DNA of 64,000 bases, from NCBI RefSeq assembly GCF_964340835.1, contig NZ_OZ204251.1. One strand, 5' to 3'. This document shows, piece by piece, positions 7,428-14,921 of the stretch (within the stretch, counting starts at the first letter, position 1; each line of letters starts with the position of its first letter). The notes beneath the pieces were generated by a model that did not search any database, had not been told where the DNA came from, and saw nothing but the letters and a program-made list of their open reading frames with translations. This DNA comes from Bombilactobacillus bombi (GTDB lineage: Bacteria; Bacillota; Bacilli; Lactobacillales; Lactobacillaceae). Made by a program: the position numbers and the translations under genes.

Positions 7428-8741
7428 TTATTCATGTTTAGTCTTAATCCAGCTAGATTTATGACGTAAGTGCCGCCAAAAGGCTATGCTAATACTAAAA
7501 AATAAAATTAAATACATATAAGCAATTAAGATAGGTAATCTCAATAGATATTTTTTAGAAGGACGTGCTTCATGGTTATGTTTTAAATCATAATGATAAA
7601 GAAAAGTAAATAAAACACCCCAAGAACTGGAACTGACAAATAAAACAACAATATTAATGACAAGCTTGTTGATAATAGTCAAGTTGAAGTGTCTTGCTAT
7701 TAAAATAAAAATAACTTGTTTGACAGTTAATAAAAAAAGTCCAAAAACAGCAATATCTGCCATGAAATTTAACCAGGGTTGAATAAAGAACAGTAGAATA
7801 CCCCCCTTTTGCCAAAAATCTAAAGCAGAACTTTGAAGTACGGGTTTTAAATATTTAAGACAATCTAAATCTCCTTGAGCCCAGCGGCTGCGTTGACGAA
7901 TGTAAGCACGCATATTTTTTAGAGATTGCTGATAAACCCAAGCATGGCTAATATAATCAATGGGAATTTTTTGTAGCATAAGTTTGAGGGTCAATTCATA
8001 ATCATCTAAAAGGGCATTGCCCCAAGGTTGGTGGCCAATTTTTTCTACAATGGGCTGCAAACGAAAGAATTGACCATTACCACTTAAACCAACAGTACGG
8101 GTATACATGCGCATATTTTGCAATAAATTAATAATAGTAAAAAATTCAGCATCTTGAGAGATTTGTAAAGTATTCTCAAATTGCGGATACATCTTGACAC
8201 GTAATTGTGCCGCAATAGTTTTCGGATTAGAAAAATAGTGGTTTAAGACATTAAAAGAATTTTTAGATAGTGCACCGTCGGCATCAACGACACCAATAAT
8301 CACTTTATTAGGATTGAGATGTTTTTGTTGAATTATTTGTTCACATATTTTTAAGGCATGGTTTAAAGCCTCACCCTTACCAGTTTGGGCATTAGGAAGC
8401 CCCCGCTTTAAATAATGGATTTTGTCATTGTGAACTGTTTGAATTTGTTGGGCAGTTTGATCAGTTGAACCATCGTCAATTGCGATAATTTTACCCTGAA
8501 AATCAAGTTGACAAAGTTGCGTGAGTGTCCGTGCAATGACGGCTTCTTCATTACAACAAGGAATGATGATGAAATAAAACAATTCAGGATCGATTTGCTT
8601 GGCAGTAAGTTGTTTTTTAATAAGCGGATAATCATGATGAAAGCTAAATAGTCCCAACAAAAGCTGCAAGAAAAGATAATTTAAAAATATGAAGAGAATT
8701 CCACCGTAAATACTGATAAAGAATTTAACCATTCCAACCAT
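7428..8741 (-). CDS. Processive family-2 glycosyltransferase (PgaC/IcaA/BcsA-like)
   Basis: A 437-aa membrane glycosyltransferase. A hydrophobic N-terminal segment (about 8-32) is followed by a GT2 catalytic domain with IIPCCNEE, IAIDDGSTDQT, the VVDADG metal-binding motif, LLDDYELTLK, and the acceptor/processivity motif QRSRWAQGD, which corresponds to QxxRW. Three or more membrane segments follow (about 310-425). This D,D,D,QxxRW layout is typical of enzymes that polymerise and export beta-linked polysaccharides such as poly-N-acetylglucosamine or cellulose. The sugar is not determined. The start MVGMVK lies inside the end of a 42-aa membrane-peptide gene, so translation is probably coupled. 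No deacetylase or other pga/ica genes are adjacent. Confidence 0.88.
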   Translation of the reverse strand: MVGMVKFFISIYGGILFIFLNYLFLQLLLGLFSFHHDYPLIKKQLTAKQIDPELFYFIIIPCCNEEAVIARTLTQLCQLDFQGKIIAIDDGSTDQTAQQIQTVHNDKIHYLKRGLPNAQTGKGEALNHALKICEQIIQQKHLNPNKVIIGVVDADGALSKNSFNVLNHYFSNPKTIAAQLRVKMYPQFENTLQISQDAEFFTIINLLQNMRMYTRTVGLSGNGQFFRLQPIVEKIGHQPWGNALLDDYELTLKLMLQKIPIDYISHAWVYQQSLKNMRAYIRQRSRWAQGDLDCLKYLKPVLQSSALDFWQKGGILLFFIQPWLNFMADIAVFGLFLLTVKQVIFILIARHFNLTIINKLVINIVVLFVSSSSWGVLFTFLYHYDLKHNHEARPSKKYLLRLPILIAYMYLILFFSISIAFWRHLRHKSSWIKTKHE

Positions 8742-8853
8742 CTCGATGTTTTTTAATAATAATCCAAATAATGGCGGACGTAATTAAAGAAATAGTTGTA
8801 ATGGAAATAAAAAGTAAGAGTACAGCGATAACTGTCCTAGAAATAGGAAACAT
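8725..8853 (-). CDS. 42-aa single-pass membrane peptide upstream of the glycosyltransferase
   Basis: A short gene too small for most ORF callers. It begins at the ATG read from 8853 and encodes MFPISRTVIAVLLLFISITT followed by a second hydrophobic stretch and a basic tail (IIIKKHRDGWNG). A near-perfect ribosome site, AAAGGCGGTG, precedes the start. Its 3' end overlaps the glycosyltransferase start in a different frame, so the two are probably translationally coupled. A small membrane partner of a polysaccharide synthase, like the small subunits of pga/ica-type systems, is a reasonable guess, but I do not recognise a family. Confidence 0.65.
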   Translation of the reverse strand: MFPISRTVIAVLLLFISITTISLITSAIIWIIIKKHRDGWNG

Positions 8854-8886
8854 TTAAAACACCGCCTTTATAAATATCATTAAGTA

Positions 8887-8895
8887 AGTATAACA
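8887..8895 (-). promoter_or_regulatory. Extended -10 promoter candidate for the glycosyltransferase operon
   Basis: Read on the minus strand this is TGTTATACT, an extended -10 element, about 30 nt upstream of the 42-aa peptide start. No clear -35 is spaced for it. Confidence 0.4.
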
Positions 8896-9137
8896 TCAGT
8901 TTGTTCGATAAAATCAACAAGCTGTATTTTTAGTATCATAACATGAAGCTTAAGGTGTTTCAATTAATTAGTTTATTAGGCTTTTGCGCTTGTTAATAAT
9001 CTCAAAAAGATAGTTTATTTCTCATATAATTACAAAAAATTTTCCGAAAATAATTTAAAAGGACTTACACAATTTTTTTTATTTTGATAAGATAATCGAG
9101 TTGCCCTAAGGGCCAAGAAGTTGAGAGGAGTTTTTTA

Positions 9138-10550
9138 ATGAAAAAGAATCAAGCAAGGGTTAATGTTAAACGCCCTTGGTTTGCCATGGCAAGTATGATG
9201 ATTGGGGCGTTTGTCGGAATGCTTTCTGAAACGTCATTAAATATTGCTTTGCCTCAGTTAATGAAAACATTTCAAATTAATTCAGGAAGTGTTCAATGGC
9301 TAGTTACAGGTTATATGTTAGTAATTGGAATTATTTTGCCGTTTTCTAGTTTATTGACTAAATGGTTTACTACTCGTCAAATTGTTATTACAGGTCTATT
9401 AGATTTTATTATTGGTGCTGTAATTGCTGCTTTAGCACCTAGTTTTACAATCTTGTTAATTGGACGAATGATTCAAGGATTAGGAACAGGATTGATTTTG
9501 CCGTTAATGTTTACAGTGGCAATGTTAATTTTTCCACCCCATAAAATGGGAACGGCCATGGGTGTCTGTGCATTAGTTATTATGCTGGCTCCTGCAATTG
9601 GACCAACCATTACAGGAATTATATTGGGCAAATTGGCGTGGAATTGGATTTTTTGGTTTTTTATTCCGTTCTTATTAATTGCGTTAATTTGTGCAATAGC
9701 AGGGCTGCCTAATGTTGGTCAAATTACTAAACCTAAAGTTGACTTGTTATCGTTATTAGAGTCGATTATTGGTTTTTCCTGTTTAGTAATGGGTGTTAGT
9801 TTTGCCTCCGATTTAGGTTGGGGCTCACCTGCAGTTTTAATGATGTTAGTGATAGGTATTATAGTGCTTGTTTTATATGCTTATCGGCAATTGCATTTGG
9901 AGCAGCCAATTATTAATTTGCATGTTTTTAAAAAAGTAGCCTTTGCTCAAGGGGCAATTGGTGTGATGTTAGATTTTGCAATTATTCTATCAGCAATGTA
10001 TTTGTTGCCACAATATTTGCAACGAGGTCTATTGTTACCAGTGGCCTTGACCGGTATTATTATGTTGCCAGGGGGGATTATCAACGCAATTGTTTCTGCT
10101 TTTGCTGGAAGATTATTTGATTCTTTAGGTGCTAAAAAGCCAGCAGTGGCTGGATTTGCCATTGCTGTGATTGGCATTATCATGTTGATTTTCTCCAATA
10201 ATCAGTCATCAATTGCCTATGTTATTGCGGCTCATATTATTTTGATGATTGGCTGTCCTTTGGCAATGTCACCAGTGCAAACACATGCTTTGAATGCTTT
10301 GCAAGGACCTGAATCAGCTGATGGAAGTACAATTTTAAATACAATGCAACAAATCATTGGAGCAGTGGCAACAGCATTAGCGACCAGCTTTTTGAGTTTA
10401 GGACAAAATGCTTATCATGGAATTAATAAAGCAGCACAATTTACTAATGGCGTGCATTTTGGTTTATACTTCACTTTAGCGTTGGCATTAGCTGGTTTAA
10501 TTCTGGCGTTAACTTTAAAACCAGAAGATGCAACTGCGGACTTGAAATAG
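9138..10550 (+). CDS. MFS multidrug exporter, DHA2 family (EmrB/QacA/LmrB-like)
   Basis: A 470-aa transporter with about 14 hydrophobic helices, the size and topology of the DHA2 drug:proton antiporter family. Seen motifs include ETSLNIALPQLMKTFQINSG in the first helix and loop, SVQWLVTGYMLVIGIILPFS, LIGRMIQGLGTGLILPLMFT and the antiporter motif C segment CALVIMLAPAIGPTITGIIL. It would export hydrophobic drugs, bile salts or antimicrobials using the proton gradient. AGAGGAG precedes the ATG. A GATAAT box at 9091-9096 and an imperfect palindrome TTGCCCTAAGGGCCAA at 9101-9116 lie just upstream and could be its promoter and operator. No regulator gene is adjacent, so control is unclear. Confidence 0.9.
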   Translation: MKKNQARVNVKRPWFAMASMMIGAFVGMLSETSLNIALPQLMKTFQINSGSVQWLVTGYMLVIGIILPFSSLLTKWFTTRQIVITGLLDFIIGAVIAALAPSFTILLIGRMIQGLGTGLILPLMFTVAMLIFPPHKMGTAMGVCALVIMLAPAIGPTITGIILGKLAWNWIFWFFIPFLLIALICAIAGLPNVGQITKPKVDLLSLLESIIGFSCLVMGVSFASDLGWGSPAVLMMLVIGIIVLVLYAYRQLHLEQPIINLHVFKKVAFAQGAIGVMLDFAIILSAMYLLPQYLQRGLLLPVALTGIIMLPGGIINAIVSAFAGRLFDSLGAKKPAVAGFAIAVIGIIMLIFSNNQSSIAYVIAAHIILMIGCPLAMSPVQTHALNALQGPESADGSTILNTMQQIIGAVATALATSFLSLGQNAYHGINKAAQFTNGVHFGLYFTLALALAGLILALTLKPEDATADLK

Positions 10551-10576
10551 TATAATCACGTTGAGGTGATATACTT

Positions 10577-10936
10577 ATGGAATGGGGTCCACTTTCAGAA
10601 TGGGTGACTGCTAGTGCAGAAATAGCAGCCGTAATTGTTGCGTTGTTTCTTCCATATTATGATGAACATCGTAAAAGCAAGTTACGGACGCGCAATTTGA
10701 AATTATTTTTGTATAAATTGGTACATGATATTCTGACCAAACGAGATCCAGAACAAATTAAGAATTTGGAATCATTTTTAAAATTAGGATATTTGATTGA
10801 TGATAACAGTAATGATGAAATTATCTTTGTAGTGGGTAATCAAATTTTACTGGAATTAAACAGTGATCAAGATGAAAAGATCACTAATCAAAAAGTTAAA
10901 AAGTTGTTAGATCAGCTGGAATTAGAGAAAAGTTAA
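10577..10936 (+). CDS. Conserved small membrane-anchored protein of unknown function
   Basis: A 119-aa protein with one N-terminal hydrophobic segment (about residues 9-28), a basic stretch EHRKSKLRTRNLK just inside the membrane, and a helical, charged cytosolic part. GAGGTGAT gives a good ribosome site, and the gene begins 26 nt after the DHA2 exporter, so it is probably in the same transcript. I do not recognise a characterised family. The positive-inside pattern predicts a bitopic protein with a cytosolic C-terminus. Confidence 0.7.
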   Translation: MEWGPLSEWVTASAEIAAVIVALFLPYYDEHRKSKLRTRNLKLFLYKLVHDILTKRDPEQIKNLESFLKLGYLIDDNSNDEIIFVVGNQILLELNSDQDEKITNQKVKKLLDQLELEKS

Positions 10937-10950
10937 ATTTAGTTGAGTTC

Positions 10951-10991
10951 AAAAAAGGATACAAAGACAGGATTGTCTTTGTATCCTTTTT
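10951..10991. terminator. Strong bidirectional terminator
   Basis: A perfect 17-bp stem (10952-10968 with 10975-10991) around a 6-nt loop, with runs of A and T at its ends. It separates the exporter operon from the convergent alkaline-shock operon. Confidence 0.92.
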
Positions 10992-11010
10992 GCATGAATT
11001 AATGCAAAGC

Positions 11011-11505
11011 TTATTTGACGCGTGTTTGATCTTCAGCCTTATCTTTGACATTATCTTTGGCTTTTTCGGTATCTTGCTTGACATTTTTGCCTACATGAGT
11101 GAGTTTATCTTGTAAGCTGGTGGAATCTTTTTCATGTTCTTGTTTTGTTTTAACATCTGCGACATTAACATTAACTTCGACGACTTCTAGTCCAGTCATA
11201 TTCATGACTTTGTCGTAAATTTTATTTTTTATTTCGTTGTACAACTTGGAAATGTTAGTGCCATATTCAGCAACAATATCAATGTCCACTGCGACTTGTT
11301 TTTTGCCGACTTCAACATTAATACCAGAAGTAACATCATCAGTGTTCACTAGTTTATCTGTTAAGTTAGAGAAAAAGCCTCCATCAACAGTTAATAAACC
11401 ATTGATACTAGATAAAGCCATGCCAATAATCTTTTGGACAACCTTTTGATCGTAAGTTAATTCGCCTTTTATTTCTGTTTGTTTTTTTTCTGCTTCTTTA
11501 GCCAT
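11011..11505 (-). CDS. asp23: Asp23/Gls24-family envelope stress protein
   Basis: A 164-aa Asp23 (DUF322) family protein: ELTYDQKVVQKIIGMALSSI opens the domain, INVEVGKKQVAVDIDIVAEY is the central signature and GLEVVEVNVNVADVK closes it near residue 120. A lysine- and glutamate-rich helical tail (about 120-164) follows, like Gls24-type proteins. In staphylococci Asp23 is a very abundant, membrane-tethered protein of the alkaline and cell-wall stress response. It is last in an operon behind the DUF2273 and AmaP genes, the arrangement in which AmaP anchors Asp23 at the membrane. An AGGAGG-type site precedes the start. Confidence 0.92.
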   Translation of the reverse strand: MAKEAEKKQTEIKGELTYDQKVVQKIIGMALSSINGLLTVDGGFFSNLTDKLVNTDDVTSGINVEVGKKQVAVDIDIVAEYGTNISKLYNEIKNKIYDKVMNMTGLEVVEVNVNVADVKTKQEHEKDSTSLQDKLTHVGKNVKQDTEKAKDNVKDKAEDQTRVK

Positions 11506-11518
11506 AATAAATATCCTC

Positions 11519-11701
11519 CTAATTTTTTTGAATTAAATGTAATAACTGGGGCAAATAATGTCCCCCCAAACCACCAATAACAACGAAAAAGGCTACAAAA
11601 ATAGTTTTAATGAATCCGATAGTTATAAAACAAATAGCTATCAAGAAGCCAATTACGCCGCCTATAATTTCTCGTTGATATTGTTTGAAAAAGTCCTTCA
11701 T
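11519..11701 (-). CDS. DUF2273 small membrane protein
   Basis: A 60-aa protein with two hydrophobic segments and the DUF2273 pattern (REIIGGVIGFLIAICFITIG, then a second segment with GGLGGHYLPQ). DUF2273 genes almost always lie between amaP and asp23, as here. The open frame extends 9 nt further to a GTG at 11710, but AGGGGTG is spaced for the ATG at 11701, so I use that. Its function is unknown; membrane assembly of the Asp23 complex is suggested by context. Confidence 0.88.
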   Translation of the reverse strand: MKDFFKQYQREIIGGVIGFLIAICFITIGFIKTIFVAFFVVIGGLGGHYLPQLLHLIQKN

Positions 11702-11713
11702 TATTCCCACCCC

Positions 11714-12271
11714 TTATTGCAATTCGCGGTCCTTTTGTTGCTTGTCTGGATGATAATTCGTTAGTTTAATGCTGACTTTTGGCTTTTGCTCAATTCCTAA
11801 AAGATTACGCAAGTCATCTTCTAAGTTATGTAAGTATTTGTCAAACTTAGCCTGAGCATTAGAACCAGATAACAAATCACCACTGACATTAATTTTAAGA
11901 TGTCTTTTAGTCAGACGAGAGCTAACCTTGGGGTTTTTTAAATAAGGTTCGGTTTCTAATGAAGCTTTGACAAAATTATTAATTGCCTTGGTAGTGACTG
12001 TCAAGCGGCCATAATTTTTATTGATTAAATTAAATTTGCGTCTGGTCGGATAACACAGTACGACAATTAAAATAATAATTAAAAATACCAATACAACAGC
12101 ACCACTGAAGAACAAGTAGTAGCGAATATATTGATTGTTTAAGGTCACTTGTGGCAGTTTCCATTTAATGTAAGGCTGGATTAAGTTCCAGTTAGCACTA
12201 AAAGCCAAAGCCGGTAGGGGCAGCACTAACAAAGTAATAATTGTTAATAACCATTTCCAACCTCGGTTCAA
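11714..12271 (-). CDS. amaP: Alkaline-shock membrane anchor protein AmaP
   Basis: About 185 aa with two membrane segments (about 8-28 and 52-75) and a cytosolic C-terminal domain ending in a KVSIKLTNYHPD-type strand, as in AmaP, the anchor that holds Asp23 at the membrane. It is the first gene of the amaP-DUF2273-asp23 operon. I place the start at the TTG read from 12271: a perfect AAAGGAGGTG lies 6 nt upstream, whereas the GTG at 12280 overlaps that ribosome site. No clear sigma-B or sigma-A promoter could be assigned. Confidence 0.87.
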   Translation of the reverse strand: MNRGWKWLLTIITLLVLPLPALAFSANWNLIQPYIKWKLPQVTLNNQYIRYYLFFSGAVVLVFLIIILIVVLCYPTRRKFNLINKNYGRLTVTTKAINNFVKASLETEPYLKNPKVSSRLTKRHLKINVSGDLLSGSNAQAKFDKYLHNLEDDLRNLLGIEQKPKVSIKLTNYHPDKQQKDRELQ

Positions 12272-12394
12272 AAATCTCACCTCCTTTGTCTTTATCTTAG
12301 CACTTTAGTATATTGTCCGTAAATAATTTTAAAATGCTGTTTTTGATTAAAAAATCAGCTACAATAAACTTAAATTATGAAATGAGGAAAATTA

Positions 12395-12829
12395 ATGGTC
12401 AATACATTAGATCAGGCAAATCAAGAAATTAAAAAGGCTACTGTACTAGAAGTAGCAACACTTGATAAAATGAACTTTCCTAGTTTGGTAGTTCTGACAC
12501 CCTTGCCCATCCATCGAAGTGTTAAATCAATTTTATTTTACACAAGTGAACAGTCGACCACCTTTAAAAATTTGCTCAATTCATCTAGCGCGGCTGTTAT
12601 CAGCTTTAATGAAGACGCTCATTCTTCGGTGATGCTCAAGGGTACATTAAGTACGGTTGCAGGAGCTCAAGACCAGCAAGAATTACAAGCTAGTTTAAAT
12701 GCTTTTCAACGAGAACTGCATTATACCAAACCGGTAGTTTTAAGATTTAATACAATGTCGGTCAAGTTACGCCATCATAATCGAGTTGACTATCAAAAGT
12801 TAGGACAAATTAGTCAGATATCAAACTAA
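12395..12829 (+). CDS. Pyridoxamine 5'-phosphate oxidase-like FMN-binding split-barrel protein
   Basis: A 144-aa protein with the alternating strand pattern of the PNPOx-like split barrel: LEVATLDKMNFPSLVVLTPL, ILFYTSEQSTTFKNLLNSSS and AAVISFNEDAHSSVMLKGTL. Proteins of this size bind FMN or a related flavin as dimers and usually reduce small molecules or act as general stress proteins. The real substrate is unknown, and it lacks enough sequence to be a true pyridoxamine oxidase. TGAGGAAA lies before the ATG. It is divergent from the alkaline-shock operon and stands alone. Confidence 0.72.
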   Translation: MVNTLDQANQEIKKATVLEVATLDKMNFPSLVVLTPLPIHRSVKSILFYTSEQSTTFKNLLNSSSAAVISFNEDAHSSVMLKGTLSTVAGAQDQQELQASLNAFQRELHYTKPVVLRFNTMSVKLRHHNRVDYQKLGQISQISN

Positions 12830-12950
12830 GTAACTTCAACTTGAGATATTCTAAGTTGTAAAAGTTAACATGTGTATGATAAATTGTTCTAATACTACTA
12901 ATTATCCAAAGTAATGAAAAGTTGTGTTATTTTGGAAAAAGGAGTCAACA

Positions 12951-13700
12951 ATGGCCAAAGTTGAACTAACGCAATCTTGTTTATTAGCAGGTAAAATTCT
13001 TGTAGAATCAGGATCCGAAATGTATCGGGTTGAAGATACAATGCGCCGTATTGCTTGTGCGGGTGATGAAGAACATAATGCAGCTTTTACCAGTTTGACT
13101 GGAGTTTTAATTAGTATTCGTCAAGCGCCATATACACGTTTTATGCAAGTAACACACCGTGGTATTGATATGAATCGCATTGCTAAAGTAAATACTTTGT
13201 CCCGCCAATTTGTTCAACATGAAATATCTTTGGCTCAATTACAACAAGCATTACAACAAATTGAACAAGAAAAGCCTCTTTTCCCATTGTGGATACAAAC
13301 TTTAGGCGCTGGACTGGAAAGTGCCTGTTTGATGATTATTTTTACGCAGCACTATGATTGGTGGGATTTCCCGTGGAGTTTTTTGATTGGAGCTAGTGGT
13401 TATTTGTTAACTACTTTGATTAGTCAACGAACAAGAATTAGATTTGTGAGTGAGCTGTTGGGCTCGTTTTTTATTTCTTTACTAACGTTATTGCTAGTGC
13501 GAAGTGGCTTAGGACATAATGCAAGCAATATTATTATTGGCGCGATTATGCCTTTGGTACCTGGTGTGCCGATGACTAACGCCTTACGAGATTTAATTGA
13601 AGGCAACTTATTAGCAGGAATGCAGCGGGGGATGGAATCGTTAATGGTTGTAGGTGCGATTGCTATTGGAGTGGCTGTAGGATTTTATCTACATATTTAG
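12951..13700 (+). CDS. ThrE-type threonine/serine exporter, N-terminal (DUF1212) subunit
   Basis: A 249-aa protein of the YjjP/ThrE N-terminal family. The soluble start has the family signature ILVESGSEMYRVEDTMRRI, and the C-terminal half has about five membrane helices with PLVPGVPMTNALRDLIEGNL. In Corynebacterium ThrE one long protein exports threonine and serine; here, as in many Firmicutes, the second half is a separate gene directly downstream. The start is ATG 12951, spaced from AAGGAG; the open frame back to 12924 adds residues not seen in the family. The transported substrate is inferred from the family. Confidence 0.85.
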   Translation: MAKVELTQSCLLAGKILVESGSEMYRVEDTMRRIACAGDEEHNAAFTSLTGVLISIRQAPYTRFMQVTHRGIDMNRIAKVNTLSRQFVQHEISLAQLQQALQQIEQEKPLFPLWIQTLGAGLESACLMIIFTQHYDWWDFPWSFLIGASGYLLTTLISQRTRIRFVSELLGSFFISLLTLLLVRSGLGHNASNIIIGAIMPLVPGVPMTNALRDLIEGNLLAGMQRGMESLMVVGAIAIGVAVGFYLHI

Positions 13701-13712
13701 TGAGGTAATTAT

Positions 13713-14156
13713 ATGTGGCACTTAATCGTACAAATCAGTTTGAGTTTTTTGGGCACAATCGCGTTTGGATTATTTATTCAAGTTCCTGTCCAAGAGTTAG
13801 TGTGGGCAGGAGTTACTGGCAGTCTAGGCTGGACATGTTATTGGTTATTGTTTCAAATGGGAACAGGAAGTATTTTTGCTAATTTCGCGGGCGCTTTTTT
13901 AGTGGGAATTATGGGGATGTTACTTTCACGTCAACGTAAGCAACCTAGTACGACCTTTAATATTCCGGGATTAGTACCACTAGTACCAGGTGCTACCGCT
14001 TATCAAGCATTAGAATTATTAATTGTTGGTCACCGTAATGCCTTTGTAACCAAATGTTTTCACGTAATTCTACTGACGGGCGCGATTGCTTTAGGTTATT
14101 TGTTGGCCCAATTGGTTGCTGAACAATTAAATAAAAATCACTACTACAAGAGATAA
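13713..14156 (+). CDS. ThrE-type exporter, C-terminal (YjjB/DUF3815) subunit
   Basis: A 147-aa membrane protein with four hydrophobic helices and the signature NIPGLVPLVPGATAYQALEL, matching the second half of ThrE-type exporters. It begins 12 nt after the DUF1212 subunit with a GAGG ribosome site, so both are made from one mRNA and probably form one transporter. The motif PLVPGxxxxxA occurs in both subunits, reflecting the internal similarity of ThrE. Confidence 0.85.
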   Translation: MWHLIVQISLSFLGTIAFGLFIQVPVQELVWAGVTGSLGWTCYWLLFQMGTGSIFANFAGAFLVGIMGMLLSRQRKQPSTTFNIPGLVPLVPGATAYQALELLIVGHRNAFVTKCFHVILLTGAIALGYLLAQLVAEQLNKNHYYKR

Positions 14157-14197
14157 AAACCACCGAAATTATTTAATTAACTTCGATGGTTTTTTAT
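14156..14197. terminator. Terminator, probably bidirectional
   Basis: AAAACCACCGAA and TTCGATGGTTTT form a 12-bp stem with one mismatch, followed by T's on the plus strand and preceded by A's. It ends the ThrE-type genes and may also end the convergent XRE gene. Confidence 0.75.
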
Positions 14198-14285
14198 TAT
14201 CTTCAAATTCTAGAATTGCCAGACATTGAAGATGTTGTTAAGGCAAAAAGTCAACCGCAATATTTATGTTGTTTTGTTACAAAAT

Positions 14286-14537
14286 TTATTCTTTATGCGA
14301 GCTTTTTTTGTTTTTTTCAGCTAAAAAAATATTTTGAATCTTTACAATATCTAATTGGTAATAATCGATTAGAATAAAAAGCAATTTGGCATCAATACCT
14401 TTGCCAGGTTGCTCAATATAATTTAAAGTCGATTTGGAAACGAAATAATCATACTTAATTTGAATGATTTCTGCTAATTTTCGAACACTTAAGTGCTGTT
14501 TTTTGCGTTCTTTACATAGTAATTGATTAACCGTCAT
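14286..14537 (-). CDS. XRE-family (Cro/C1-type) HTH regulator
   Basis: An 83-aa protein with an N-terminal helix-turn-helix (LLCKERKKQHLSVRKLAEII, then a recognition region containing VSKSTLNYIEQPGKGID) and a short C-terminal helical part. It is divergent from the first 62-aa HTH gene and the giant surface gene behind it, so regulation of that cassette is plausible. A GGGGGAGAG ribosome site precedes the start. The intergenic region holds two inverted repeats (14569-14603 and 14649-14666) that could be its operators. No effector domain is present. Confidence 0.72.
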   Translation of the reverse strand: MTVNQLLCKERKKQHLSVRKLAEIIQIKYDYFVSKSTLNYIEQPGKGIDAKLLFILIDYYQLDIVKIQNIFLAEKNKKSSHKE

Positions 14538-14568
14538 AGCTCTCCCCCTTCTAAAACATTGTGATTAT

Positions 14569-14603
14569 TAGTATCTTTTTGCCATAACAAACAAATGATA
14601 CTA
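14569..14603. promoter_or_regulatory. Inverted repeat in the divergent regulator region
   Basis: TAGTATC (14569-14575) and GATACTA (14597-14603) are perfect 7-bp arms. The site is in the leader of the minus-strand XRE gene and upstream of the plus-strand -10 box, a place for an operator; the binding protein is not known. Confidence 0.35.
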
Positions 14604-14630
14604 TTTGCAATTTGATTTTAGGGAGAAATA

Positions 14631-14666
14631 TGGTATATTATGCTTAAATGTCCTAAATATAGGACA
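14631..14666 (+). promoter_or_regulatory. Extended -10 promoter and palindromic operator of surface cassette 1
   Basis: TGGTATATT at 14631-14639 is an extended -10 element. It is followed by the palindrome TGTCCTAAATATAGGACA (14649-14666; 7-bp arms, AATA centre) over the predicted start site, 40 nt before the 62-aa HTH gene. Autoregulation by one of the flanking HTH proteins is likely but unproven. I did not find the same palindrome upstream of the other cassettes. Confidence 0.5.
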
Positions 14667-14705
14667 AAATTAACCAAAAAATAATTTATAAGGGAGGTTA
14701 AGCAA

Positions 14706-14894
14706 TTGAACGAGGAAAACAAATTATTAGGCTATCTCAAAGCTAATCATATTAAACAACAACAGGTGGCTGAGATTATTGGCCGCTCATTATCTACGAC
14801 AAATCGCAAAATTAACAATCATAGTGACTTTACTAAAAGAGAAATTAAAAAATTGCATAGTTCTTTAAATATACCGATTGATATTATTATTTGA
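14706..14894 (+). CDS. 62-aa phage Cro-like HTH protein, copy 1
   Basis: A 62-aa protein that is almost entirely one helix-turn-helix: LLGYLKANHIKQQQVAEIIG, recognition segment SLSTTNRKINNHSDFT, then REIKKLHSSLNIPIDIII. The KINNHSDFTxxEIxxL pattern is characteristic of small phage-type repressors. TTG 14706 is the start, with GGGAGG at 14692-14697. It lies 27 nt upstream of giant surface gene 1, in the same direction and probably in the same transcript. Three paralogues of identical length occur at 19391, 24527 and 56366. Its likely role is local control of the surface cassette; no known family member with that job is known to me. Confidence 0.8.
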   Translation: MNEENKLLGYLKANHIKQQQVAEIIGRSLSTTNRKINNHSDFTKREIKKLHSSLNIPIDIII

Positions 14895-14921
14895 TTTTTA
14901 TTACTAAAAGGAAGTTTTTTA

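Noticed and set aside
9101..9116. TTGCCCTAAGGGCCAA as an operator
   Set aside because: The symmetry is imperfect and no regulator gene is adjacent, so I mention it only with the exporter.
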